From the NCBI GenBank assembly GCA_019426215.1, contig CM033405.1, positions 9,587,001-9,651,000 of the forward strand: a stretch of DNA of 64,000 bases. Direction: 5' to 3'. The position numbers and the translations under genes are program-made. This document shows, in pieces, positions 25,029 to 35,446 of the stretch. Numbering within the stretch: the first letter of the stretch is position 1; each line of letters starts with the position of its first letter. This DNA is from Buddleja alternifolia (taxonomy: Eukaryota > Streptophyta > Magnoliopsida > Lamiales > Scrophulariaceae). Below the pieces are notes generated by a model. The model was not told where the DNA came from and ran no database searches. It worked only from the letters and a program-made list of their open reading frames with translations.

Positions 25029-27002
25029 CTAACCTTGAGGGGGGTAACGCCCCCTGAGTTCAGTGGAAGCATGTATGACAACATCTTCCATGCGCTTCGC
25101 CTCGTCCTCAATAGGGTTTATCAACGATGTGGTAGAATGAGTATCCTCCATCATGTCTCTTTCGTGTGCCTCATGGTTCCAACCTGTGTCGTCTGGTGGT
25201 TCCTGACTCATATCATAATCTTTCCCTTCCATGTGTTCTATGCCATGAATATTATGTATACTCGCGTCCCTAGAGTGTATGGTCTTGAGTTGTCCAGAAT
25301 TATTAAGCATGTCCACTTTAGTATTAGGTATCTGGCCTGAATTTGAGTTTAACTTTAAGGCCCCAGTAGTATTAATTATTTGGGGCTGTGTTTTTGTTTG
25401 GGCCGACTTTGAAGAATTTTTTGAGTTAGAGTAACTAGGCCCAGCTTTGTCTAAAGGATTCGGGCTGATACTATTATTTAGAATAGGGTATGTATTTCCA
25501 ACCTGAATTGTGGGTAATGGGCCCTTGAATAGATGATTTTCACTTGGGCCCACTCGTCCCTTGGGCTGTGAGGTATTTCCTGCTGCTTGGGCCAATTGTG
25601 GAGGGCCTGATGATACATTATTATGGTGGCCTATTTCATCATGTCCATGAGTTAGATCCTGATCATGAGAATCCACAAATTGTTCAAGGATTGAGAACCG
25701 TGACCCCATGTCCGGGTTACCCCTTTTTCGTCCCTGTTGAGTTGTTGTCTTCCCTTTTTTAGTATCTCCTCTTTTATTCGGGCCAATCTTAGCTCCAGAA
25801 TTATTCCCATTTTCCTTTCTTCCAAGATCTCCTTGTCCCCCTGCCTTAAAAATCATGTTAGTGACCCTTGCCTCGTTTTTCGAATTGCCCCGATTTCCTT
25901 CCTTCTGTGGCTTGTCTGCATTGACGGTCGGAGTTCGTTGATGCCGGCGGGTCCGATTCTGAACGATCATCCAAGGTCCGTATCCATCAGGGGCGAAATC
26001 GCCGGTTTCTGGGTTATGTTGTTTTGGGCCTGTGTTCTGTTGCGCTTGATCATGCTCTTGGCCCGATTGTTTGCCACAAGTTTCATGGCGATGACCGTAG
26101 GAGCCACACGAGAAGCATATGAGGTTTAAGCCCTCATATTCCACTTTCAGGGGATGACCGTTGATCTTAACGAATGGAATAAGGGGTTTTGTAAGATCAA
26201 TTTCCACACAAATCCTTGCGAATCGACCTCGCAATGATTCCTTCGTATGTTTGTCGACTTTGACTACTCGCCCAATTGCCTTCCCCATATCAGTTAAAAT
26301 TTCATAATCAAAGATCTCCATGGGAATATTTGGAAATCGAATCCAAACGAGGGTGCTATTAATTTTGGCCGTAGCCGCCTCGAATTCCGGTTTCCACCGC
26401 TGGACAGTGAGGTAATGGCCGAGGATTACCCACGGTCCACCGTTCAAAACCCGATCATAGTCATCTTTTGAGTAAAACCTCACCATGTAATATCCGTTCC
26501 CCAAATCCACCGGTTCAACTTCTGCGCTAAGCTGCCATAACACTCGCATTCTTTGTTTCAATGTCTTAAAACCAGTACTTTTTCCAAGAACCTTAACAAT
26601 AAGAGCCCGTCGGTATTTTTCGAAAACCTTTGCCCATTTGTCAATGTGAACCTGGATAGCCGGCCATGGTGTACCGTCGTCCGGAATTGGCACCCATGCC
26701 GACTTCACCATCTCTTCAATTTCCCAATCTGCCGTGGGTTCCCCTTTTCCGGTATAGAACTCCTTTACGGTGATCGGAGAATTAAGATTTTGGGTCAGAT
26801 TACCTGATTTCCACACATTTGTATGGACATGCAGATCTGGGTTCATTTCTTGTCCAGTTTCCATGGGAGATTCAGATCCGCCCTCATCTTGATGTTGATC
26901 AACTTCAGTTGTTTCACTCACTCGGGTCCGTTTATGTTTCTTGATGAAGCGTTCCGCCACCGTTTCCGGCGGCGGTGGTTGACCGGAGTCAACCTCGTTC
27001 AT
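25029..27002 (-). CDS. LINE ORF1 protein (DUF4283 domain and CCHC zinc knuckle)
   Basis: An open frame of 657 aa starts MNEVDSGQPPPPETVAERF. A DUF4283-like RNA-binding region covers about aa 95-290, with motifs GGPWVILGHYLTVQRW and LVWIRFPNIP that are standard for this family. A CX2CX4HX4C zinc knuckle lies at aa 296-309 (C296, C299, H304, C309). The rest is Asn/Gln/Ser-rich and probably disordered. The protein is expected to bind LINE RNA as the ribonucleoprotein chaperone. The frame is intact. It lies 29 nt upstream of ORF2. Confidence 0.93.
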   Translation of the reverse strand: MNEVDSGQPPPPETVAERFIKKHKRTRVSETTEVDQHQDEGGSESPMETGQEMNPDLHVHTNVWKSGNLTQNLNSPITVKEFYTGKGEPTADWEIEEMVKSAWVPIPDDGTPWPAIQVHIDKWAKVFEKYRRALIVKVLGKSTGFKTLKQRMRVLWQLSAEVEPVDLGNGYYMVRFYSKDDYDRVLNGGPWVILGHYLTVQRWKPEFEAATAKINSTLVWIRFPNIPMEIFDYEILTDMGKAIGRVVKVDKHTKESLRGRFARICVEIDLTKPLIPFVKINGHPLKVEYEGLNLICFSCGSYGHRHETCGKQSGQEHDQAQQNTGPKQHNPETGDFAPDGYGPWMIVQNRTRRHQRTPTVNADKPQKEGNRGNSKNEARVTNMIFKAGGQGDLGRKENGNNSGAKIGPNKRGDTKKGKTTTQQGRKRGNPDMGSRFSILEQFVDSHDQDLTHGHDEIGHHNNVSSGPPQLAQAAGNTSQPKGRVGPSENHLFKGPLPTIQVGNTYPILNNSISPNPLDKAGPSYSNSKNSSKSAQTKTQPQIINTTGALKLNSNSGQIPNTKVDMLNNSGQLKTIHSRDASIHNIHGIEHMEGKDYDMSQEPPDDTGWNHEAHERDMMEDTHSTTSLINPIEDEAKRMEDVVIHASTELRGRYPPQG

Positions 27003-27394
27003 TCACAGTGATGGAGGATTTAATTTTAGAGAGAGAAAAAAATATCCGTTGAAATGTCTAATACTCTAATTTATGTAAGAAAGAGTTGGGCCTTCTTTTT
27101 GGAGGCCCAAATACCTCACTCCAGTCCAAAATTTAAAGTCAAAAAATCAAAAGTTTATTTTTTGAATGAAAATCAGAATTGGGCCTACGTTTTGAGGCCC
27201 AAAAAGCTGTGTCTAATTTTTTTAATTATGAGGAAACCCGAATCCGAACCCGATCGGGTAACCGAACCCGAAATACCCGAATTGTTGGGTACCCAAGTAT
27301 ATCGGTTCGGTTTCGGGTGGTAAGATTATATAACCGAAACCCGAAAAACCCGAACCCGAAAAACCTGAACCGAATGCCCACCCCTAATCTGGAT

Positions 27395-27777
27395 CTCCTT
27401 AAATTCTCTATAAAGACGCTACCATTCACAATAGTGAACTGCACATGATTTACACTCTACATTATACATACTCTTTCTACACTTCTTATTTAGTTTAAGT
27501 CAATAATTTTTCTCTCCTAAAAGCAAATATATAATGAGAGTTGCATGATGAATTCGAACTACATTATGGCCAAGTAAGTAACTTGATTCCCCAGAGTCTA
27601 GTCTATCGTAGTTTGTGACATGTGTAGATCAAAGTCACTCATTGAGAAACTCATCGACAAATTTACATTGAAGGTCCTTCGAAAGAAGCTGCCATTAGCA
27701 TCTAGGTGACAAAGGGAGTGAAGAAATTTTGGTAGCATCACACATGAACAAGCGAAATCAAACGCTCCCATGGATTT

Positions 27778-27809
<32 letters not shown>

Positions 27810-29700
27810 GGATATGGTGTTAAATAAATTCATAATTCATATATTGATATGTTATATCAACATATCAATATATGAATTCATCATTTTTTATGTGATGTAA
27901 TCCAAACTATTTGATAATCGAACGCGAATACATTCAAGAATTTTATGATTATTGGTGCCAACTTGTTGGAACAATATTTCTCATATTAAGTTGATATTCA
28001 ACTTTTTTAGTACTTTGTCAATTTCCTACTAAATAATGGTAATTCATAATTGAATTAGTTGACTTCTCAAATTTATTTATCCATATATGTCTAGTCTGCA
28101 ACTATATGTGGTGGTAGGGGACCATGACTTAAGTTAGTAAAACTGGTTTCTATTAATATTCAAAGTAGGAATGGTGAGTTGTCAAATTCCCGTCGACACG
28201 TGCAAGTATCAATATCTTAAATCCAGTTAGTGGTAAATGGGGGGTCAAGCAACCCTTATTATCCAATTATATTATTATAAATTAATAAGTACTCTTTCCT
28301 TTTGCCAATTTAAAAGAACTACTTAAAAGACTAAAGTGGTTGCTTTTTCCAATTAAACTAGTCATTATTTTTCTAATAGAAAAGTTTCATCTTTTTCTCA
28401 TAATACATGATATTTCATTTCGGGTTTTTATATTAATTTATAGAGCAATATCATTCTCCATTTTATTTTATAGTATGTTTTCAAGACCCATATGTTACAA
28501 AATTCATGCCTAAATTACACTGAATTAAGACATTCCGAATCCAAAATGAAATATCCAACTTTAATTTTTGCACTCAAATATGAGATGAATATTTTTGGAT
28601 CCTTCAATTAGCCTTAAGCAATCTAAACAAACAACTATCATGTTAAAGATTTTTTTTGTTCACTTTTTTAAATGAAAGTTAAAATTAAATAAAACATAAA
28701 TCAGCAAAACAAAAACAATTAATTAAAATGTAGAGCAAGTCAAGGCAACGTCGTAGTATGTAAAATTCGAGAGTGACAATTACAATATTACCCACAAAAA
28801 AAAAAAATCAACTTCAATTAAAGTGCTTCACTTTGACTCTATATATGTTAGCACCTAGTAATCAATTTTATATTTTTGTTCGAACAATTGGTCAACATAG
28901 TTATGCATAAAGAAGTAATATAAATCATTATCTGCCCCTATCAAACAAGGAAATAACAATTCTAAAAATAGGTCACGACTTTTTAAATAACATGCATGTA
29001 AGTAGATAATATTTAACATTTGAATACACAAAAGATTTTAAAAAAAACAATTCTATTCTTTAATGAGCTTGCAAAAAAATCATTCTATAATATTGTTCTA
29101 TTTATAAGTATATTATTTTGACATGATTATCGAGATGAAATAAAATGAACTATTTTTTATTCATACCAAGCATAAGATGATTAGTAGTATCATGGTGCGG
29201 AAAAAGTAAGAAATAAAAAGAGTGACTTTTATTTATAAATAAGTATTCTTGTCATTCTTGTCCTACAGTAATTTTTGAAGCTACAGAATCAATTTTGCAT
29301 TAAAATTGCTATGGATTTGCATTTGAAACATATTTTCAAAATTTGATATGATTTTATTCTCATTATTCATGCAACAATGCGTAGAACGTATTTTCTTCGT
29401 TATGGAATAACTGCAGTGCATAATGTTTCTCTATCTTATTCATATGTCTTTTGTTGGAAATTACATATTTACATAGATGAATACATTTATCTATACCTAA
29501 TATATATGTTGAAGAGAATCTCTTTGGTGCTTTAGATCTTGCATGTGTGAACTTTTCTTTCATCCAAATATCTTGTTACACAACTATATAACACTTTGTA
29601 TTATACATAATGTCTGTATAATGTATACACATGCAGAAACATTATAAAATTGTATTACCATAAATCGAAAAAATATTTTAAAATAAAAAATAAATTATAA
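27395..29700. other. AT-rich intergenic spacer
   Basis: No gene is supported. Contents are a TA microsatellite at 27782-27809, a perfect hairpin at 27836-27876, and otherwise unassigned AT-rich DNA with short homopolymers. Confidence 0.5.
27836..27876. repeat. Perfect 18-bp stem hairpin with 5-nt loop
   Basis: The arm TTCATATATTGATATGTT (27836-27853) is followed by ATATC and its exact complement (27859-27876). The flanking TA microsatellite suggests a recent palindrome or a tiny foldback remnant. Confidence 0.9.
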
Positions 29701-29734
29701 AAAGAAAAAAAAATTCTTTAAAAAAAAAGCAAAG

Positions 29735-30125
29735 AAAACATGGCGGAGAAGCTTGGTGAGTCTGATGGTGGTATTGGCGGTGGCGACAACATCAGGTTTG
29801 TGGTAGTATTGTTGATGGTGGGGTAGTTGGGCAAGGGTTGGTGGTGGTCTGGTGATGGCTGACCGAAGTGGCTATGGCGATGGGGCATAGCATATTTGCA
29901 ATGTGGATGGCAATTGGTCAGTGGAGTGTATGGAAGGGCCGGAAGGGGCGGTGGACGACTGCGTTTGGTGGCAGGTGGTGGTGTCGGATTGTCGTGTTGG
30001 TCCGTGTTTAGTGGCGGAAAGGCGAGAGCGACAATGGCGAGGCAGGTTGTACACCGGCAGTGGGTACCAGATAGAATTGATGGGGAAGACGAAGGAGAGG
30101 AGGGAAAGAGAAGAGAAAAATGAAA
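29735..30125 (+). other. GC-rich, GGTGG-rich island of unknown nature
   Basis: A block rich in GGTGGTGG/GGCGG motifs interrupts strongly AT-rich DNA. It opens with an ATG at 29740 (ATGGCGGAGAAGCTTGG), but that frame closes within about 30 codons. A longer frame (29896-30123) is Gly/Arg-rich with no recognisable domain. It resembles a degraded simple-repeat or captured fragment within a transposon. A block of similar composition on the opposite strand lies at 40225-40365. I do not call a gene. Confidence 0.4.
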
Positions 30126-30917
30126 AAAAAAAAGGGATTTGGGTTGGGATAATCCAAATCCAACATATTCCTTCTAAATATAATTACTTTATTTATTTTA
30201 AATTTAAATTGAAGGGATAAAAAATCGTTTTATATGTCTAATGAGTATAAAAACTATTTAGCCTCGGCTTGGGCCTGTGTATGCCACTCTTTGTTAGTTT
30301 CTGAAGGAGAGGAACTTTTGCACAGAGTTTTCCCGATCACAAGGTAGTATTATGCAATAAAATTAACATTAATGAGTTTTCCGTCAATTTTGTATTTTAC
30401 AGGGGTCAAATGGAATTTACCGTAAATATATTTGGAGAAACCAAAATTACTAAAAGACAAACAGACAAATTAAATAGAATTTGAACCCATTATAATCAAT
30501 CCAATTAATTGCCATGATTCTTGAGAGATATGTTCTCCCTGATTCACTTAACCCCGAAATAATATCATTTGTTTTACACTCCAAAATATAATTCCAAAAT
30601 AGGAAAAAGGTTAAGAAATAAGCCAAGAGAGGGAAAAAAACAAAACATAAGCTGTCTGTCAATTAGTAATTACTAGATAATAATATTACAACTCATTAGC
30701 GAAAAGAAATTGTTTGTTTTCCATATTTTAAGGCATAAAAAAGTAATCTTTTAATACCCACACACACACACACCAGCGCTTAATAGCTCACATGTCAGTC
30801 AGTAGAAACGGTTGTATGTATATGTATGTATGTATGTATTTATGTTGTCCTAATAAGCACAGCAAAACACTATGCCATTGCCATTGCCAATCTCTCACTC
30901 CAAAAACTCACACAAAA

Positions 30918-30927
30918 TTATATATAT
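30918..30927 (+). promoter_or_regulatory. Possible TATA box of the receptor-like kinase gene
   Basis: TTATATATAT lies about 330 bp upstream of the kinase start codon, followed by CT-rich leader-like sequence. CA and GTAT microsatellites lie just upstream at 30759-30775 and 30814-30843. This is a weak call because TATA-like strings are common in this AT-rich DNA. Confidence 0.25.
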
Positions 30928-31250
30928 GTTTTTCTCTTATTATTCTCACTCTCACAAGCAAAAAAGACTGAATTTTTATCTTGCTTTTGCACATGGTTTT
31001 GGGCTTCTCAAATTGTCTCTTTTTTTCCTGTATTGCTTGCCTCTCACTCTTTCTGCTCGTGGGTCTACATCTTTAATCTAACCCCTTTTGTTATTGCTTC
31101 AAGCCATCCATCTTTTTTCAATTTCTTTCACTAATTAATTCTTAATTCGCTCTAAACAAGGCAAAAAAAATTGATCCCTTTTTATATATGTTTGTTCTTG
31201 TTCTGATTCTGTTGTAATTTATATGTGTCATCACTGAGATTGAGTTGAGG

Positions 31251-34200
31251 ATGGGGGTGCTGATATTGCGAGTTCTTGGATTGGTGCTTAAAGTTTGTAT
31301 CTTTGTTGCTGCTTTGGTGATTCAAGGATCTGTTGGTAATTCTTTTATTTGTTTTGTTTTGATTTTTTGTTCTTAGATGTGATAATTCTGTTAGTTTTCC
31401 AGATAAATCAGTTGCTAATTCCAATTTCTATAAGTGGGATGTTAAATGTTCTATTTTTGGCTAATGTTAATAAATCCCTCATATTGGAAATTATTGGTTG
31501 ATAGAGTGCTAATGTTCTGATCAAGTAATGCAACAGTTAATAGTAATTATTGTTGTTCCTTCTAATTTCTCTTAATTGTACACAAGAACACCATGGATTA
31601 CTTACGAGTTACGACCGATCTGTTATATGGAATCGTACAATTATGTAATCCTGCTTAAGTTTCATTTTAGAAATGTCCAATGTAGAAGATCCATACAAAT
31701 AGTTAAGACTCAATTGTAGTAACTAATGCCTTTAAATTTGTAAGGACTTATGTTTCATCTAATTCAATTAGCTTAAGCAATATTTGACAAATGAACGATT
31801 CTGCTGACTGCATTGTTCGAGGGCGTCTTGAATGTTTGTTTATAGCTGTTTATTCTATCTTGTCCAGGGTATGGAACAAGATTTATAATACTCCATAATA
31901 CATATGTTTGTGTTATCAACTAAATAAGAGGCATTCAGTGAACTGATTATTTATTCTCCAACGATAGTTGTTTGTTATTATATGTAATTGTGTTTTTTTC
32001 CAAAGTGTTTTGATTTTTAATAATTTACCAATTTTGAGGGGACAGCTTATCTCCATCGCCATCTGCTTTTTCTGCAGTGCAAGTTAATGCAAATGCATTC
32101 ATTAGTATAGCACCTGCACCAGTACCTCAACCAAATGGTAGTGTTCCGTAATTAATCGAAATAAAATCATATTTTAATTTGTCGCTGGTGTCAACCGGTT
32201 AATAATTTATCATTTCAGGGACGGGTGTGCTGCCTCCACTTGTACAGCCCCCTGTCAAGTCTGCACAGGCGCCTGAAACCGCAAACAGTCTCCCGTCTTC
32301 CCCACGGACCAGTCCTCCTTCAACATCACCGTCAGATCTTTTTGTTCCACCACCAACATCTAGTCAGGACTCTTTCCCGCCTATGCCACCTATTCCTTCT
32401 TCGGACAAGCCTCAGCAGCCAGCACACCCTCCGTTTACAGTACAAGCTCCAGGTAGCTACTTTTAACTTTTAATTACTCCTTCACTCCCAAAAATAGAGC
32501 TCCCATTTGACCTAGCACAGAGTTTTAAATAAGAGTTGAATAAGTGAAACTGTTGTACATTTTCACATTATTATTCTTCTTTTTAAGCATTGGTCGAGAG
32601 TTACCAATGTCACGTTACTTCTTTAGGTGAGAGTATTTCGGGGAACAAAATTCTCAAATTAGGAAATCGAGTCTTATTTCTGGGAGTGATAATTTTGGGA
32701 CAATGGAGTTTATGTTATCTATTCACATATAATGGTTCAAATTGATTTAGATTTTCAGTACGCAGCACCTGTCACATCACCTTCAAGAAATTCATCACCA
32801 AACAAGCAAAATCCATCAGTGCCAGATTCGATGCCTCCAACTTCTCATCAAACTAAAGCACCTATCAGTAATGATTCTATATCTCCAATTGCGCCAGGTA
32901 GTTCAAAACATAGAACTTTTTCCCTTTACTTGCTGTTTTTTTCCCCTTATGTGAGTTTTATCTCTAAAGTAAAACAATTGAAAATGCAGTAGCAAATGCT
33001 CCGCCTCCTAGAGAAATGCCGGAATCTCCACCGCCCACTAGCTCAGTTTTGCCAGAAGAACCACCATCGCTTCCTCCTGGTTTGTCTTTTCACTTGTATT
33101 TGCATTCAAATTTCTTTTGAATAAATTTTCAAGCAACATATAAATGAACACTTCAATAAGTTGGTTTATGTCTTGCCAGATATGTCTAAACGTCCAACAT
33201 CGCCCGAAAGTTTGCCACCTGTCAAACCAGTTTTTCCTGAAGATCCTCTGTCCAGTCCTCCAGGTGATACTTAAAAACAAATTTCTGCTTGATTTAGGCA
33301 AACGATAGTGATGTTTTAGAAATGTCATGCTTGATTACGGATAAAACTAGTGATCTTGAGAGGATTTATGCTTTATTTTTATTTAGAATAGTAGCAATTT
33401 TTTCTTCTGTTGGCTGCGTTCCGTTGCTCGTCATATACCATCTGAGATAAAGATGTCGATCTTTCTCTGGCAATTTTTCTGGAAAAAAGTTGAAAACCCT
33501 TCTTTCGATTAATGAGCATGATGAGACAAAGCTGAACTTCTTTCCAGGTGACAATCTACAAGTTTATCAGTTAAAGTGCATCTCTTAATTCTGGGAATGT
33601 TGGATAGAAAATCTTGATAAATGAACATTTTTTATAAGGGAAGTGAGATTGGCATGTAAAGGATGAAGCTTTCCATTTCCATCTCTGTATTATGATAAAA
33701 AATTACTAAACATTATGCTTATGGATGGATATTATCTATGTTATTATTCATTTGTTTTCAAATGGATAGCTGATAGTTCAACTTGTATCCTGGTATTTTC
33801 TTGTAGAGCAAAATGCCTCTCATCTATTAGCACCTCCTCCAAGCATCACTCACAAAACAGCCGTTACGCCAGTTGCAGCACCTGAAAATAAAACTGCCCA
33901 TCATTATGCACCTTTACGTCACTCCCCGACCAAAGGTTTGTCGAAAATTCGTGTTAATAATTACACCTTAATAAAATAATGGAGATGTAAGTAAAATTAT
34001 TGCACTTCTTCTGGTTCAGCTCCTTCCACGAGCAACCCTCTAGGGCGTTCTAACAGTGCTCCCCCTCCTCATCCATTCCCCGAGTCACCTCCAGAGTTTC
34101 ATTCCCCAATAAAGCATCATAGTCCAAAGGTTTATAAGAATACTCCTGCGCCGCTGTCACATGTGCTTCCTCCTCCGACTTCAGGTTTTATCTTTCACTA

Positions 34201-35403
34201 GAAATTTCATTTACTTAATTATTTCATATTACTGCATGAATAATCGCATTCTTCTGCTCTACTTTTGGTGAAGAAAAGAAAATACCAGAGAAAGGAAAAA
34301 TAAATCAAAGAAATCCAAATTTGAAAATTTGTTTGGTTGTCTAGAGAAAATTTATGGGAAACTCCAGGGAAAATGGCAACAAAAAAAAGATATAACTATG
34401 AAACTAAACTATTAATTTGATTTCAAATGTTTCCTAAAACAATATTATGTGACTGTCACTAAAAGAATAACAAAACAAAAATAAATTGCATTGAGAAAGA
34501 TAAAAGTTGGATATGTGGAGTGAGAAGACTTCTTCGTCTTCCACCATTTTCCTCAAATTAGTATTAAATTTTCTCTTACATTCTCTTTCCCTTTCAATTT
34601 TCTCTAGTAACCAAACAAGGGAAACTGATTTTCCTTGTGTTTTCTTTTCCTTTCCCCAGACATTTTCTTGAACCAAACAAAGTGGTAATGTTTATTCTTT
34701 CATGTCATACAAATATAAAAAAAAATTACTCAGCTGATACAGTTTACTATAATGTTTATATTTTTCTTTCAAATTTTCAGATAATCATTATTCTTCTGTA
34801 CCAGCTCCATCTAGGCAAGCAAAAAGTGAGCATCTCTTTGATCTCCCTTCCGGAGAAAGTGAAAGTAGAGAAGTATCTTTAATTTTTATTCTTCATTTTA
34901 GTTCTTTGTACTTAAACATGTATATTCTTTGTATTGCAAGTTCCCTTTGTCTCCCCTAAGAAGTTTCCATTTGCGCTATCACCAAAAAGTCCCATAATGC
35001 CGCTACCAGCACCTTTGCAAGCGCTACCACCACCACCTCCTCAGAAAGGTGGATATACTTGTTTCTCCACTATATATATCTATATATTTTTTTAAAAAAT
35101 AATAGGGTACAGCACAGATTCCCCCAATGTATTAGGGGTTTTGCACTTTGCCCATTATCCTGGAAAAGTTCGCACTGGACACCCCCAGCCTTTGATGCTT
35201 GTTGCTAAATACCAATGATTCCGTTCCCGGCGGAGTATTCCACGAATATTCGAGGGATATTCTGCCGGGAACGGAATCAGGTGTATCCTGCTACAAAAAT
35301 CAAAGGTTGGGGTGTCGTGTACGAACTTTTTTAGGATAGGGAGCAAATTGCTCAGAGGCCTATAGGTTGGGGGGGAATCTGTGTTTTACCCCATATTATT
35401 ATG

Positions 35404-35446
<43 letters not shown>

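Larger units (their letters stand above)
20825..27050 (-). mobile_element. L1-type LINE retrotransposon, nearly full length
   Basis: On the minus strand it runs from a short 5' UTR near 27050 through ORF1 (27002-25029) and ORF2 (24999-20872). A very short 3' UTR follows, then a poly(A) tail seen as T17 at 20825-20841. Domain order (ORF1 zinc knuckle; ORF2 endonuclease, RT, zf-RVT, RNase H) is that of plant L1 elements that acquired RNase H. No target duplication was identified at its ends, so the 5' boundary is approximate. Confidence 0.9.
20059..27386 (+). mobile_element. hAT-like element that has been invaded by a LINE
   Basis: The left end TAGGGGTGGGCATTCGGTTC and the right end GAACCGAATGCCCACCCCTA are perfect inverted repeats. 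They are flanked by a perfect 8-bp duplication ATCTGGAT (20051-20058 and 27387-27394). Subterminal zones are packed with CGGGTAATTCGG-type repeats. About 6.2 kb of the interior is a minus-strand LINE. The original element (about 1.1 kb) was probably non-autonomous, since no hAT transposase is visible in 20281-20824 or 27050-27225. Confidence 0.88.

Noticed and set aside
20640..27230. Target-site duplication for the LINE
   Set aside because: I compared sequence left of the T17 tract with the sequence right of the presumed 5' end and found no convincing match, so none is reported.
27836..27876. microRNA precursor
   Set aside because: The stem is only 18 bp and perfectly paired, made of TA-rich sequence; too short and simple for a plant miRNA hairpin.
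29740..30123. GC-rich block opening with ATGGCGGAG, considered as a gene
   Set aside because: The frame closes quickly, the alternatives are low-complexity Gly/Arg sequence, and no domain or splice pattern supports it.
32045..32137. Alternative acceptor GGGGACAG for kinase exon 2
   Set aside because: Its phase leads to a TAG stop within the exon; the acceptors at 32077 and 32038 both stay open, and 32077 has the better pyrimidine tract.
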